Positions 40,109 to 53,844 are shown, counted from the stretch's first letter. The stretch: DNA of 64,000 bases from Pegea sp. RAD2-039 (GCA_034620365.1 JAQGEQ010000232.1:620001-684000), one strand, 5' to 3'. Translations and numbers: made by a program. The notes: a model not told the origin generated them from the sequence alone.

Positions 40109-42113
40109 ACTATTTTTTATCGCTTATTATCGTTACGCTCATAATAAGCAACTTTTAGCTGAGTACATAGATATATGTTGGTATTTTAACCCAGCAAAAA
40201 ATCTTTAATTATTTTTTTGATTGTGAAATTATATTTTTCAACCTGTAGATCTTTTCATAACTTTGTTCCTTTACTTGGTTTGTTTGCCATTATTTAGTTG
40301 TGCTAAAACGGTCTATCAACTTTTGTAATTTTTAGCATGCTGTTGTTGTCTAGAATTAAGCTATAATCAACGTTTTTTTTTTGCATGTAAACTCTTTTAT
40401 CTTCTTCATCATTTTTATCTTATACTAAGAAGGGATTTTTACTCTGTAAGCGCTTTATTGTTTTAATGATTTGTTCATCTAAGAGTGAATAATAAACAAA
40501 GAATATTGTAAATGTGTCGAAATTTCCATCAAATTTAATCTCTTCAAGTTGATGAATTAAAAATAAATCAAAGTAAGATGATTTTAAAACTCTTTTTGTT
40601 GACAAAACTTCAAAGCAATCTCATTACACGCTTATGTTCCGTCGCTTAAGATGAAAAATAAGTCTAAAGGTCGTCGAATTTATTAAATAAAGCGCCCATG
40701 TTAATGGCAAATATTTTAGAGCTAATTATTTTGATCACTACATATCGAGTATAGAACAAGAAGCTCAACAAAACTGAGATCTCTTATAGGGATTATCTCC
40801 TTATATATATCCCGAAAAGAAATTCAATAATCGATAGAAGCTGCGACTGGCGATGAAGGCTTAACAAACAACGTGAAAAGGTATAAACGGATGCATGAAG
40901 ACACAACTCGTGAACGATAAGCGTTCCTCATTCACCACTGAGACCGTCGCTTTCTACTCTACCGGGATTTGATAGCTATATCGAAGAGCAAAGTAGAAGT
41001 AACCAGAAAGATCGATACTAGATTATTGATTCTTCATTGAGTCAGCTAGCGTTAAAAGCCATCTGATGCTAGAAACATCAACACATCGCCTAACTCAAAT
41101 CAATTTTCGTCTAAATTTTGACTTCGTAAACCTCTACTCTTCTCATAACAGTCTCGTAATCGATGGTTAGAAGCCGAAGTTTTCTAATAAGTCCAACACT
41201 AAAGCTTACTCCTCATTGAGAACAGAAGCTCTGCAAAGATAATGATTTTTGTCACCGCTCAATACATTTTCAAAGTCGTAAATCTTACTCGCTTACTTAA
41301 TAAATATTTAATGGCTTCAATGCAAAAGGAGTAGTTTCATTAACGGACTTTTTGTGTTGATACTGATCTCTTGTTCCATATCGATCGTGTTGATGTCATG
41401 CAAACGTACTGATTGATTCGACTTTTATAAAGGGTCACAGGACCATTGGTTTCTTTTTCAAATCTCTTTTAACAACTGTCACTTATGATAAAGCTTTTTG
41501 TTTCGTTTTTATTTCGTCGAAACTCACTAAACAATTGCATTTGAATACTCAATTAATTCACGCTGGCTATTGATGCATAATTAAAAAGCTTTTATTCTAA
41601 ATCATTGAATTACAAAGCAGACGAAGACATCTATGATGTAGCAATTCGATTGCCTTTTGACAGCATAATTGTGTTCTTAATATCACTACGGAATATTTTA
41701 GCCAAGCAAAAAAGGGATTATAGTAACTTTGGCATTGTATCAGTAATCTGTTGAAAGTTTCACTTTCAGTTTGTTGACAGCATTTTTAGGGTAAATTATT
41801 TACTTTCGACAATTAAGGCAAAAGGAAGTTTACTTAATCTGCCTAATGAGGATATATCATTATTTCATTACCAAAGGGATTTAGCCAAATAAACTTGTAT
41901 TTTTCACTTATAGTGTTTGTTCTTCTTCTAAAACCTCGATGAAAGGATGTAGAGAAGTTTACGACTTGATGCAATCTTTATAATCAGATACTATTAGCTG
42001 AGAAAAACTTTTAGTTTTATATCGACACAGAAATCAGAAAGTTATTGAAATATTAGAAGAGTTTCAAAAAGCTAAAAATGTTCTAATTCAATCACTTCTT
42101 CCAATTTATCATC

Positions 42114-42125
42114 TATATAAATAAG
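42114..42125 (+). promoter_or_regulatory. TATA-like core promoter in the island downstream of Hmx
   Basis: TATATAAATAAG, preceded by CCAAT at 42101-42105. About 22-28 nt after it lies GAGTCAACACTT, a plausible initiator. The sequence that follows has no ATG until 42296. Functional status is unknown. Confidence 0.35.
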
Positions 42126-42295
42126 AAGAGTGAATAAGAGTCAACACTTCAAGATACACACTAGAGTCTTACATCAGCACATCTTTGAATCAAATCCAAT
42201 CCGACCAAGAAGTAAAAAGAACAGTAATCAGACGATAGAGTGAAAAAAGGACACAGAAGACCGTAGAACGACAAGCGTAAAATTATCAACGTAAT

Positions 42296-42385
42296 ATGAC
42301 GTTTGCAGGACAAAAGAAATCTTCACGTCGACCTGATTTTATGCCCGGTCTGTTGTTGCCGCTTCAGCTTTCAAATGAAAGTTGA
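42296..42385 (+). CDS. hypothetical 29-residue small open frame
   Basis: This is the first ATG after the TATA-like element at 42114, with A at the -3 position. The frame runs 29 codons to TGA. The product is basic in its first half (GQKKSSRRPDF) and leucine-rich in its second (GLLLPLQL), with no signal peptide. I recognise no family. It could be a chance frame, a small peptide, or an upstream frame of a longer unrecognised transcript. Confidence 0.18.
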   Translation: MTFAGQKKSSRRPDFMPGLLLPLQLSNES

Positions 42386-42560
42386 AATTTTAGCTATGTG
42401 TGTGCATAATAGACCACTACTATAAGTTGCAACGAGCAAAAAGAAGATGTTAATTATTGATAAATCCACCAACCCATTTTTACACCCTTAGTTCTGTTAC
42501 AAAACAAGTCCCAGGTGCTGTTCACGGCAAGTTTTGATAGAATTTTTATTGAATTATTTT

Positions 42561-45500
42561 TCACATTTTGAGTTAATAACAGCTGTTTATAAAAGGCTTT
42601 AACATGCTTTAATCTCAATTAAAATGTTCTGTAAATATTATTGGTGTTAATCATTCACTTAAAAGATTTATCACTTTTCTATTTATATAAGTAATCAAAA
42701 TACTTAATTCATTAAACATCCGCTTTGAATTCAACAAGAATTACATTAACAAATAATTACACAGCTTTAAAATAAATTAAAATTGAGTTTTATACACTTC
42801 ACTTATCATTCATTAAGCTCCAATTAAAATCAAGAAAGGTAATTAGTTGTTTGGATGCATATCAAACCGCATCAATTGTAGTAAATAAGAAGTCAAATCT
42901 GTCTTTTAAACGGACTCATAAAGGATGTCGTTCTCTTAGATATTTTCAAAGCTTAGTATCTTGCCAATTTTTTTGTCAGTTAAATACTAAAAGCTTAATC
43001 CAAATGTTAATAAGGTTTTGCCAACACGTGCAGAAAAAATAAAAAGCTTTGATTGCATACAAAGTAATCGAGTATCGTTTAACCGACTTCTAATTTGACA
43101 ACTTGTAAGTGAGTCTGTAGTAGTGATTGAAAATAGAAGCTCTTGTGTTATTTACTGCAACTAGTAAGTTGTTTTAAAAATATTTTTAGATTAGTAATTG
43201 AAGTTTTTCATCTGTAACCTTAACGGCAAATTAGAATAAAAGCAATTTTAAAATTAGTGTTTAAAAAACTCACGCTTAAACTTGTTTAATTTAGGTTAAC
43301 AACAACATTGGCTTTTAGGCTCAAACGTTGTAAAAAGCAACAAAAATCAATTAAAAATGTTTTAGTTGTTGATAAGATTTAGTTTTCTTTGACTTGTTTC
43401 TAATTTGAAATTATTAATATTAAAAAAATAGCTCATGACATTATCATCTTTTAAAGATAAATTTTGAATTAATCTAAATTCAGTCACTTAAAATTTGATG
43501 TAATATTGAGTCTACTTGAAAGGTTTTTGAATTTAATTTAAATGATTGACCTCCTATACTTATCAACTCTATGCAAATTCTTTTTAAATTATTCCCCTAT
43601 TTATTATTTAATGCAGGAAATAATCTGTTTTTCTTTAACTAATAGTTAAAGGTTAAATTTTCCGCTCAGATCATTGAAAAATTAATCATTTATGTATTTT
43701 TGGTCTTCATGATTAAAAAGTAAGTCTCTAGAACGGTTTATGATAACAATAACTGTATTAAATCATATAGACTTTAAGCTATATGCAAAATATTACCCAA
43801 AGGAACACGTTAATAGCTTTTCAAGATTAAAACTAAAAGTTTTTGATAAATCATGAAGTCAAGGAAACTTTTGGTACAAAGCAAAACTTTTCTCTTTAGC
43901 TTGATAGTTAGCTTTTAATTAGTTGCTTGATTAAATACTATTAAAGTTCAAAAAGAAAAAATGTAAACATATTAATATTTGAACATTTAATAAATTAGTT
44001 TTTAATTGTAAAAAGTAGTTAGCACCTTGGTTTCTGTTTCTGCCTTCTATTTGTAAATCAAAAAAAAGTTTTAGTGATTTTTTTATGGAATTAAATATAC
44101 TTTTTTCATCAGATTAAACTTTCTTATTTCGTCTTTCTAAATTAAGCTAATTGTAATTACATATTTAGCTAACTTTTGGAAGTTAATTAGTTTTGTAGAT
44201 ATAAACTTTAATTAATTCCATTCATATTGCAACTAATGAGGTATAAGCAAACTATTTTTGATGTAACTAAAGGTTTTAAAACTAAATTTTGATAAAAGCT
44301 TTTTTCTATTACAATGGTTAGAAAATACTAATATGTTTTATAGCTAGCTTAAATTATTTAGATCTTAGGAAATGCGAAAGACATTAAACATTTTAAAGTT
44401 TGTAGATTTTATCCGCAATAATGTAAATACAAATAATCTTTCTGCTTTACAGGCCTTTAAAAAGGATTTTAATATACTTAAACAACTTTGAGACTTAAGT
44501 AGTTTTGTCTGGTAACATTCACAAAACGAAGACCTTTTTTTAAGCACGAAAAAAAAATATTACAGAAGTTTTTACAGCTGTTGTTTTGTCTAAAACTATT
44601 AATTATTTTTAATATTTATTTACGACAAGTTCTTGAAAAGAAAAAGTTTCTAACAATTTTTTTGAAGGGGGATTTTATAAGATTTTTTAACTGATAAATC
44701 TGTTAGTTATGAAATGAGATTTTTTCCTAAATTTTTTACTTAAAAACTTTCATTGACTCTTTGCTGTAATCTGTAAGTAATTAGAAAATGTAATTATCAA
44801 TTAGGTAACCTGCTTAAAAAAATTATTTAATAAAAATACTTTCTACAAATACTGATTAATTTTTCATCAGTTTTTAAATTATAATTATTATTGAATTACA
44901 AATAAACTGCTAAAATACAAGAAAAATCAAATAAAAAATGTGTTTATATATACAGTTCACTTTTTTTGAAGTTTTTCAAACTTTTTGAAACTTGAAAAAC
45001 ATAAAATAAAGAGTTTTGTTTAAAAGCTTTTATTTTGATAGTAAGAAGTAATGTAATAATTAAAGTTGGTAGTATAAACGAACTTACATAGTTATAACTT
45101 AATTACTTTCAATTAGTTTTTAGCTAATTTTACTTGAAAGAATTAGAATAATAAGTGCATGATTGTTTAATTGAAAAGAAGATAGTGACCAAGAAAATAT
45201 TAGAAATTATTAGCCTTACCAAAAAATCAATAATGAGTTCTTATCAACATCATTCATTAGTAAAATTTAAATGACACTAGAATGACGAATTATCAGCAAT
45301 TTAATCAAAAAAAATACGTTAATTAACCGCATTGACACCTTTCCTAGTAATCCTAACTCTTCTATCTACTTGGGTTTTTTCAAATATAAATGTGGAGCAA
45401 AATTTAACAGAAAAAAATTTACTTTCATTTAGTGGTCTACCTATTAACAAGAGCTCTATATAATATCTTAAAGTATAATTTCAACCATAAATTTTACCGG

Positions 45501-48500
45501 GGTTAAAAATCAATAAGTTAATTTCAACTCAAACTTTCTTTTTAGTAGTCACAGCATAAAGACTGTTAAATAAATCTTTAAAATTTGACGTCATCATTCC
45601 TTAGCTTTGTTGTTCACAAAAAAACAGCTAACAATTTAGGCTTTAGCGTTTGACCATTTCAATGATTAAAAGCAGAATAATCTAAAAATGAAATCTTTCA
45701 ATTACTTTTACCAACATCATTCAATTAGTCAATTCATCAGGGGAAACATTCTCTAATTCTCAGCGGTAATATTTAGAAGCAAATGCTAAAGATTTGAGAT
45801 TGACTGTTAAAAATACGAAAACATGCAAGTTCAATTTAAAAACTTTTTTCCATATGTCACAGTTAATGGTTACTCGATTACACTTGTAAAAGTAAATTTA
45901 TTTCCAAAATCAACAAGTGTAGAAGTGAAACCTCTAAAAAGCTTTAATGAAACTAATAACTTTCTAAGTTCTAGATAATCACCTACTAAAGCTGTTAAAG
46001 ATACACACTTGCTTCTAATTTGTTATTAATTTAGAATTTTCAATAATTACCAAACCAAAAACTTTACTTTTTTCTGTTCAAAGTTCAGGATTATTATTTA
46101 TCTATTAAGTATAACTACTGCATTTGTGTTTGAGTTATCTATTGATTGTTTTATTATGATAGCTTTAACCAATTTTAAGTAAATTTCTGGTTGCATTTTC
46201 TACCGATTTCAGTGAAATTTTCAGTACTTAAATGAATATTATGAGCTAACATTCCAAAGTTGTGTTTAAAACAGAATTTATTTAATTTAGTAATTTCATT
46301 TTTTAACGATGAATGCCTGCAGCTGGCAAGTTAAATTTTAGAGAAAAAAAAAACAGTTTGTAATAAATCAAACCTTATTCTTTAAAATCCTGGTTCATTG
46401 ATTATAGAAATAGTCAACGCTTAATTACATCTATTATGAAAAATTCGATGTTAAACATATCAATCAAGATGCATTAGTAGAAATCTATATTTTAAAAAAT
46501 CATTGTGTACACTATATCGCCTTGTCATTTCATAATTAGGTCTAGACATTAAATAAGATTTTTGAAGAGCCAAATATAGTCTATTATGAAGAATTTCAAA
46601 TTTGTATACTCATAGTTAGATGTCTTATACTACTGCTTTTGATTTATATTTAACTTTTAGATTTTATTTGTTGTTAGCTGTCTTCGAAGTATTATCTACC
46701 GTCTAACTATTTGATTGATGGGTTTTTTTTTAAAGAGCTAACCATTTTTTGTTATTTCAGACTCTACAAAGTAATCAAATCCAAAATGATTTCAAAGTCT
46801 TGATAATCTTTTTAAGCAGTTTTGCTTTTTTGTTTAGTTACTGTAAGTGTTTGCAAATTATAAAGTTATTTTGGAAATAATCTAAAAACTTAAAGATTAT
46901 GAGATGAAAAGAAGATTTTTTCTACTTTTTAAATTTTGTAGGATCTAGTATACAGCTTTTTAAATCTTAATAAATAATTTTTTGAGTGTAATTTAATCAA
47001 AGTTAAGTTGAACAAACAAAGCAGAAAATAAAATCATTTATTTACATAGCAAAGTACATATTAAATTTAAACAAATGATAATATATACAGACTTGCTTGA
47101 TACTTAGAGTAGTATTTAAATAAAGTTCTTAAAGTTCATTTTATTATTTCCAAATATAAAAACTCAAAATATTAATTGCTTACCAATTACAACTCTAAAA
47201 TTTTAAAGTTAATAAAATCTGGAAAACGTGAAAGCATTTCCCACAACACCAGCTGAGAAATCTTTAACTTCTGTTTTTGAGCAAGTAAGGCTGGAAACAA
47301 TTAGATAAAATCAGGATCTTGTTAATCTTCCCCTTGCAAAAGATCACTGAAGTAACATGTGGTAACATACAAATCCTGGTGTGATTATATTTGCGGGTGG
47401 TAAAATTGGCTGTTTAATAAGCCAAGCTAAATAAATAGCTATAAAGAAGCAATGACGATGGACATACAGGGAACAAATTTGAAAAAGCTTACTTCTGGAT
47501 TTAACAATGCATAAATCAGGCAAGTTGCTAACGAGATAAAGCGAACAAAGATTACACATTTATCTTTACAATGATTTTCAGTACTTATAACGCAGCGGTA
47601 ACAGTTTAAATCCTTTTTTAGCTTTCCAGTTTGAATTTTATTTTATTTTTTTATTCGTCTGTAGCTTGTCAAACTCAGCAAGAGTTTATGGAAATGATAG
47701 TGAGACAAAATGATTTCACCTTTTAACAATACTTTGACTAAAACATCAAACAATTTATGTTAGTGTTGAAGTAGGCTGATGCGAACCTTAAACAAATCTG
47801 TTGTGTAAAATAAAGAAAAGAAAAAGTTGGTTTATCGTTCTACAACAAAATATTTTTCTTACTAACAAAGATAACAAAAGAAAACAATAAATATAATCTC
47901 TAGTAAGTTATATAAATCTTGAGATTTATTTTATTTATGTGGTTATATGTTGGAATATTTCTTTTGATGAAAATCAATTGAAGGTTCAACCACGTGTTTC
48001 ACAAACGATTTTTTAAATTCAACTGAAAAAAACTGTTTGAAGTTATCATAGTTGGAATCTATAAATTTAAATTTACTTTTTTTTATTTGGAAACACATTT
48101 AAGTATGCTTAAAAATTCATTTTAAAACTAATTTTATAAAATTTATTCGTATAAATAATTGTCAACTACAATAATTGTAAACTTTTTCCTCAAAAATGCT
48201 TTCTTGAAGCTATTTTCTAATTCAACCATATTTTATCTTTGTTCAAATGAAAATAAATTTAAACTTTTCTTTTAGCCATTTAATTCGATTACTTTTTATT
48301 AACTATGTTTTTCACAGAAGATTAAAGATTCAATTATTTTAATTTTTAGAGTAACATCAGTAATTGTTATAATAATATTTTCTACATTTATTCAAATTTA
48401 TCTGTAGCTGATTAATACTGACATCTAGCGGATGAATTTTAAATGTTATTTAATAAAATCTTACAAATAATACATTTATATATTATTCTCGTATTGAATT

Positions 48501-50225
48501 GTATAGACTTTCAATTTAAAATTGAATTTTAATCAGACATTTTTACAGACAGTATCTCACTTCTAAAGATATAATTTTGAATTCCGCAAAAACCACTTTA
48601 AGTTTATAATTTATCTTCATTGATAGTTATATTTCAAATTCGTTTTTCTCAACGTTATTTATAATACTGCTTTTGTGCTTTCATTTATTTTGGTGACAAT
48701 TATAAGCCAGAATCTTCTAAATTGAGTGCACAGTATTAGATAAAAACCAAAGTCTAACGCTATATGATGGAATTTTAATAATTTTCTTGGCATCTAAGAC
48801 ATATTATCATAACTGTTACAGATGAATAGTTTTATAAACTTACTTTTTTAAGCTAGATAAATCTTAGATCACTTAAATTACAATTTAATTTATTGGAATA
48901 AAGCCAGCTTTAATATACCTCAAAAGTTGTATTCAAAATATATATGAAAGTATAAATTTAAAACTTTGTAAGTCATTACATTTTAATTTAATTTAAAAAC
49001 TTAAACTTAATATAATGGTTTGTTTAGCATTCTGTTTTTTAAGCAACTTAAATAGTTTTCTTTGTAAATGAAGCATTTATAAATTTAAAAGAAATCATTT
49101 TGTTTAATTAAACTTTTTTCTATGTAAAGTTACTTGTTTAGTTTTTACCAAATTCATTAACACAATTTAAAGTGACTTTCTAATAAAAAAGAATAAATTA
49201 TATTTTCAAAAAATGATCAAAAGAACTCTTTATAGCAAATTGAAATTACTTGCTTATAGACAAATGAGTTTTTTATTATTTTAATATTGAATTACAATCA
49301 AAAAAGTTTTGAGTAATTATCAATCTTGTAAATGTTTAATAATTGTTGCATATTGTACTGACACTTTGTAAATTAATCTGAAAATCACTGAAGCGTGACC
49401 CGAAAACATAAACTCAATCATGCGTGAAGTATTGGAAAAGCTTACTTGAAAAACTGTCAACTTTCAAAGTGAAACAATTAAAAGCGAATTTATTTTTAAT
49501 CTCTTAGGCTTAATAATATTTAAAATTTTAAACAAATAAATTTAAGCTGTCAATCAAAAATTTATTTTTGTTTTTTTAACCTATTGTTTTATTAGGATTT
49601 CTACTTAAAAGATATAACAAAAAAAATTATTATTAAATGATTTTTATTTTTCGGGTTTTCCCCATCTTTCGAACTAATATCTAAATAATCAAATTACGGA
49701 GAATTTTTTGTACTTTTTACATAAATTAGTCATTAATATATATTAATCTGATATTAATTTAAAAATATAAAAAATTTTACAATTATTTTCAGAAAAACAT
49801 TTTTAAACAAAACACCTAAAATACGAAACTAATTGAAATTTTTAAGCTAAATTTATTCTTTGCTTTTTTCTATACAAATAATATTTATTTTAATCTTTAA
49901 AAATCTTTAATTTTTTTTAATATATTTGCTTAGTATCATTTCCACAGCATTTTTTAAAATATTTTGAATTAAAAAAAAATTATTTTTAATTTCTATAGAA
50001 TTATATTTCAATTTTTAATAATAAATTAAAAAAAAGTCGTGAGTCTATTAAATGATAACAATGAATTATCATTCTTTATATGAAATCGGAACAAAAACAA
50101 AAGAATCTAAATATATTTCATTTGAAACTTCCTGTTTAAAAAACAAACACAAAGAAAAAATATAATATAAAAACGTAGTATTTTGTGAAAATTTATCTTC
50201 ATCAAAAATACTGGATTAAAAGTAG
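42561..50225. other. A+T-rich intergenic region, no gene recognised
   Basis: No exon with family resemblance was found on either strand across 7.7 kb. A small GC-richer patch lies at about 47220-47600 and holds a 71-codon minus-strand frame (47559-47344) without a recognisable domain. A TGACGTCA palindrome occurs near 45590. Confidence 0.5.
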
Positions 50226-50226
50226 T

Positions 50227-50270
50227 TATAAAAAAGTTATGGTGTACTTTTTAAATATTTATTTTTACAG
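50227..50270 (+). promoter_or_regulatory. TATA-like element and acceptor-like site before the modular peptide gene
   Basis: TATAAAAA at 50227-50234 lies 60-67 nt before the ATG, a spacing like that of the TATA box of the neighbouring transferrin gene. TATTTTTACAG ending at 50270 resembles a splice acceptor and lies 23 nt before the ATG. The two readings compete: a TATA promoter with a very short leader, or an upstream or trans-spliced leader. Confidence 0.35.
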
Positions 50271-50293
50271 ATTTTAACGTTTACATCATCAAA

Positions 50294-51638
50294 ATGAGAG
50301 TATTACTTCTTGTAGCTTTCATTGTTCTGTTTGGAGTCTCTCAGAGTCAGTTTTCCAACAAAAATTATTTCGATGATCTAATTTATAAAGTAAGTTTCAA
50401 CAAATGTTGTAAAACTCAACAAAAAAATTAATTTAAGAATTACATCTTCTAACTCTTTATACAAATTTTAATTTTATTTTATAATCATATTAAGGAGCTT
50501 TTTACGTTGGACTCAATTAAATAAAAACATTTTGAAGCATTTAAAAATGATTCGTCTTTTCATAATTTCTAATTTTTTTAAAGAATCTAAATGAAGATCT
50601 TGATGAAGCTGAAGATACAGATTTTTCCGAACTTGAAAATAAGAATGAAAATAAATTTCAAGGTAAGTTTTATCTTTTATTTGTTCCCAGCTACTTCTAA
50701 ATCTTCAATTATTAAAACATCAGTTTCTGTAAAATATAAGAAAAACTTTATTCTTTTATTTATAAGAGTTGTTCATTAAAACAAAGTTTCTTGGATGAAA
50801 GACACAAAAACTCCAAAACTGCAACATATCTTTTAAAATATTTTAAAACTTATTACTTTTAATGATTGATTAATTAGTTTTTAATTCATTTTTGTTTTAT
50901 TAGATTCAGATGAAAAAATTGCTGCTGAAAAAAGACAAGTTTTGAAAGATTTGAAAAACGCTATGACTCGAGGTTTTGAAACTTTTCGATAATTGCAATA
51001 ATAATATTATAATAATTATTACTAGTAAATAAAAAAAGGTTTAATTTAGGATCAACAAAAGGACAGAAAGTGAAAATTTTGAAAGAGTTATCAAAAATCA
51101 GAAGACAAATGGGAGGTTAGTGTCTTCAGAGATGAATAATTAAAATAGAGACGAGAAGATCTTGATGCTGATTGATACTACAACTATTTATTAATTTGTT
51201 GAAAATTACAGATTTTAAATCAGTTTCGTCGGAAAAGAAACAAATTATAAAAGATTTGAAACAAATTGCAAAAGGAGGTTAGTTTTATATTATTCTGTTA
51301 TTTAATCTTCGTACTATAAACAAACTTTATATGTTTTCAATTCAAACTTGTATCTAAAGTATTCCATCAAAATATTAACAAACTATTTATCAATAAATTT
51401 AGTTTGTTTCCAAAATTAATGAAATATTTTGTAGGTCCAAATGTTGGAGAAGAAAAAAAAGTTATCAAAGAATTGAAAACTTTAAAAAAGCAGCTAAAAA
51501 GAGGTAAATCCTTTGTAAAAAGTATCTATCTATTGCAAACATTTGATAAATATCATGATTAAGTACTTATAATATGCTTGTGTCTTTTATACAGACTTCT
51601 TCAATGAAATAAGTAATGAAGATGAACGTTACTGGTAA
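50294..51638 (+). CDS. secreted lysine-rich protein of four tandem amphipathic modules, family not recognised
   Basis: Exons: 50294-50389, 50584-50662, 50904-50972, 51050-51115, 51212-51277, 51435-51503, 51595-51638; product 162 residues. Residues 1-18 are a signal peptide (MRVLLLVAFIVLFGVSQS). Exon 2 (33-58) is very acidic (10 D/E, 2 K). Exons 3-6 each encode one module of 22-23 residues (59-81, 82-103, 104-125, 126-148) sharing the core (E/Q)K-x-x-(V/I)-(I/L)-K-(D/E)-L-(K/S); examples are VLKDLKNAM, ILKELSKIRR, IIKDLKQIAK and VIKELKTLKK. Module net charges by count are about +1, +6, +3 and +5. The tail (149-162) is acidic. There are no cysteines. Every module exon is bounded by phase-1 introns, so the array clearly arose by exon duplication. 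The exon 3 donor (G|GTTTTG) is weak. It could be a precursor of cationic helical peptides or a coiled-coil structural protein; I cannot assign a function. Confidence 0.85.
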
Positions 51639-51846
51639 TCTAAGATGTAAGTTAGTTTCAAATTTAAAATATTAAAAGATGTTTGTTAAAACTTTTCATC
51701 TTAAATTATCGTTGATGTTTTTGAAGTGTAAGAAATACTTAAAACTTGTTTATCACAGAAATGATCATGTGTTCATCATTTGAAGAGTACTTGATGATTA
51801 AGAAGACTTTATTAATCTTGTGTTGAACTAACTTTTAAATATTGTG

Positions 51847-51852
51847 AATAAA
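51847..51852 (+). terminator. polyadenylation signal of the modular peptide gene
   Basis: AATAAA in GTGAATAAACTTTAG, 209 nt after the stop codon and before the convergent transferrin 3' end. Confidence 0.6.
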
Positions 51853-52124
51853 CTTTAGACTTTTACGACCTTTTATTATTTTTAGAGATATAGATACGAC
51901 TGATTTTAACTGAAAAATTTAAGACAACCTTAGATGGTAGGTTAATTCTATTTAAAAGTGACATAGATAATTCTCAAGATACTTTTGATTAAAATGTCCT
52001 GAAGTTAATAATCTCAAAGCTGATTTCATAATAACTCAAATTAAACAACTCAAAATTAATCAATTTTCTAGAACTCTAAAAAGCTAACCAACCGATTTAT
52101 CACAAGAAGTACATTTGCTTAAAT

Positions 52125-52130
52125 TTTATT
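52125..52130 (-). terminator. transferrin polyadenylation signal AATAAA
   Basis: AATAAA on the minus strand 27 nt after the TAA stop. The two convergent genes therefore end within roughly 250-300 bp of each other. Confidence 0.65.
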
Positions 52131-52156
52131 TAAAAATTGAAAACTGATTAAACAGG

Positions 52157-53726
<1,570 letters not shown>

Positions 53727-53728
53727 CT

Positions 53729-53750
53729 TTAATCAGTTAATCAGTTAATC
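53729..53750 (-). repeat. three direct repeats of TTAATC(AG) in the transferrin leader
   Basis: Read on the plus strand, TTAATCAG, TTAATCAG, TTAATC lie directly before the start codon. Each carries a GTTAAT-like word, the half-site of HNF1-type homeodomains. Role unknown. Confidence 0.5.
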
Positions 53751-53792
53751 TTCTGTATGGAAGTTATGATAAAATTTCCTGCTTATTCTCAG

Positions 53793-53800
53793 CTTATATA
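53793..53800 (-). promoter_or_regulatory. transferrin TATA box
   Basis: TATATAAG on the minus strand, 67 nt upstream of the ATG, predicts a start site about 25-30 nt downstream and a leader of roughly 40 nt. Confidence 0.7.
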
Positions 53801-53810
53801 CTCTTATGTT

Positions 53811-53844
53811 GATTGCTGCAAGTTGCTGCAAACTATTTGCAATC
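53811..53844 (-). promoter_or_regulatory. cluster of TTGC/GCAA elements upstream of the transferrin TATA box
   Basis: ATTGCTGCAA, GTTGCTGCAA and ATTTGCAATC follow one another within 34 bp. TTGC...GCAA is the half-site pair bound by C/EBP-type bZIP factors. The first part is conserved in the decayed copy near 56365, which suggests that it mattered. Confidence 0.4.

Larger units (their letters stand above)
40620..42560. other. GC-balanced island downstream of Hmx
   Basis: The largest block of near-even base composition in the window outside coding exons, about 0.9-2.8 kb beyond the Hmx stop. It contains no long open frame. CpG words such as GCGACTGGCGATGAAGG and ACCGTCGC are scattered through it. 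The right end holds a TATA-like core promoter and a short open frame (separate entries). It could be a regulatory block for Hmx, a non-coding RNA gene or an old mobile element; nothing here settles which. Confidence 0.35.

Noticed and set aside
38151-40643. Near-identical 18-mer around GCTTATGTTCCGTC in two Hmx-associated islands
   Set aside because: Suggestive, but one short match with different flanks is not enough to call a repeat or shared element.
47344-47559. Minus-strand 71-codon frame with a hydrophobic middle
   Set aside because: No domain and no neighbouring exon; sits in a small GC-richer patch.
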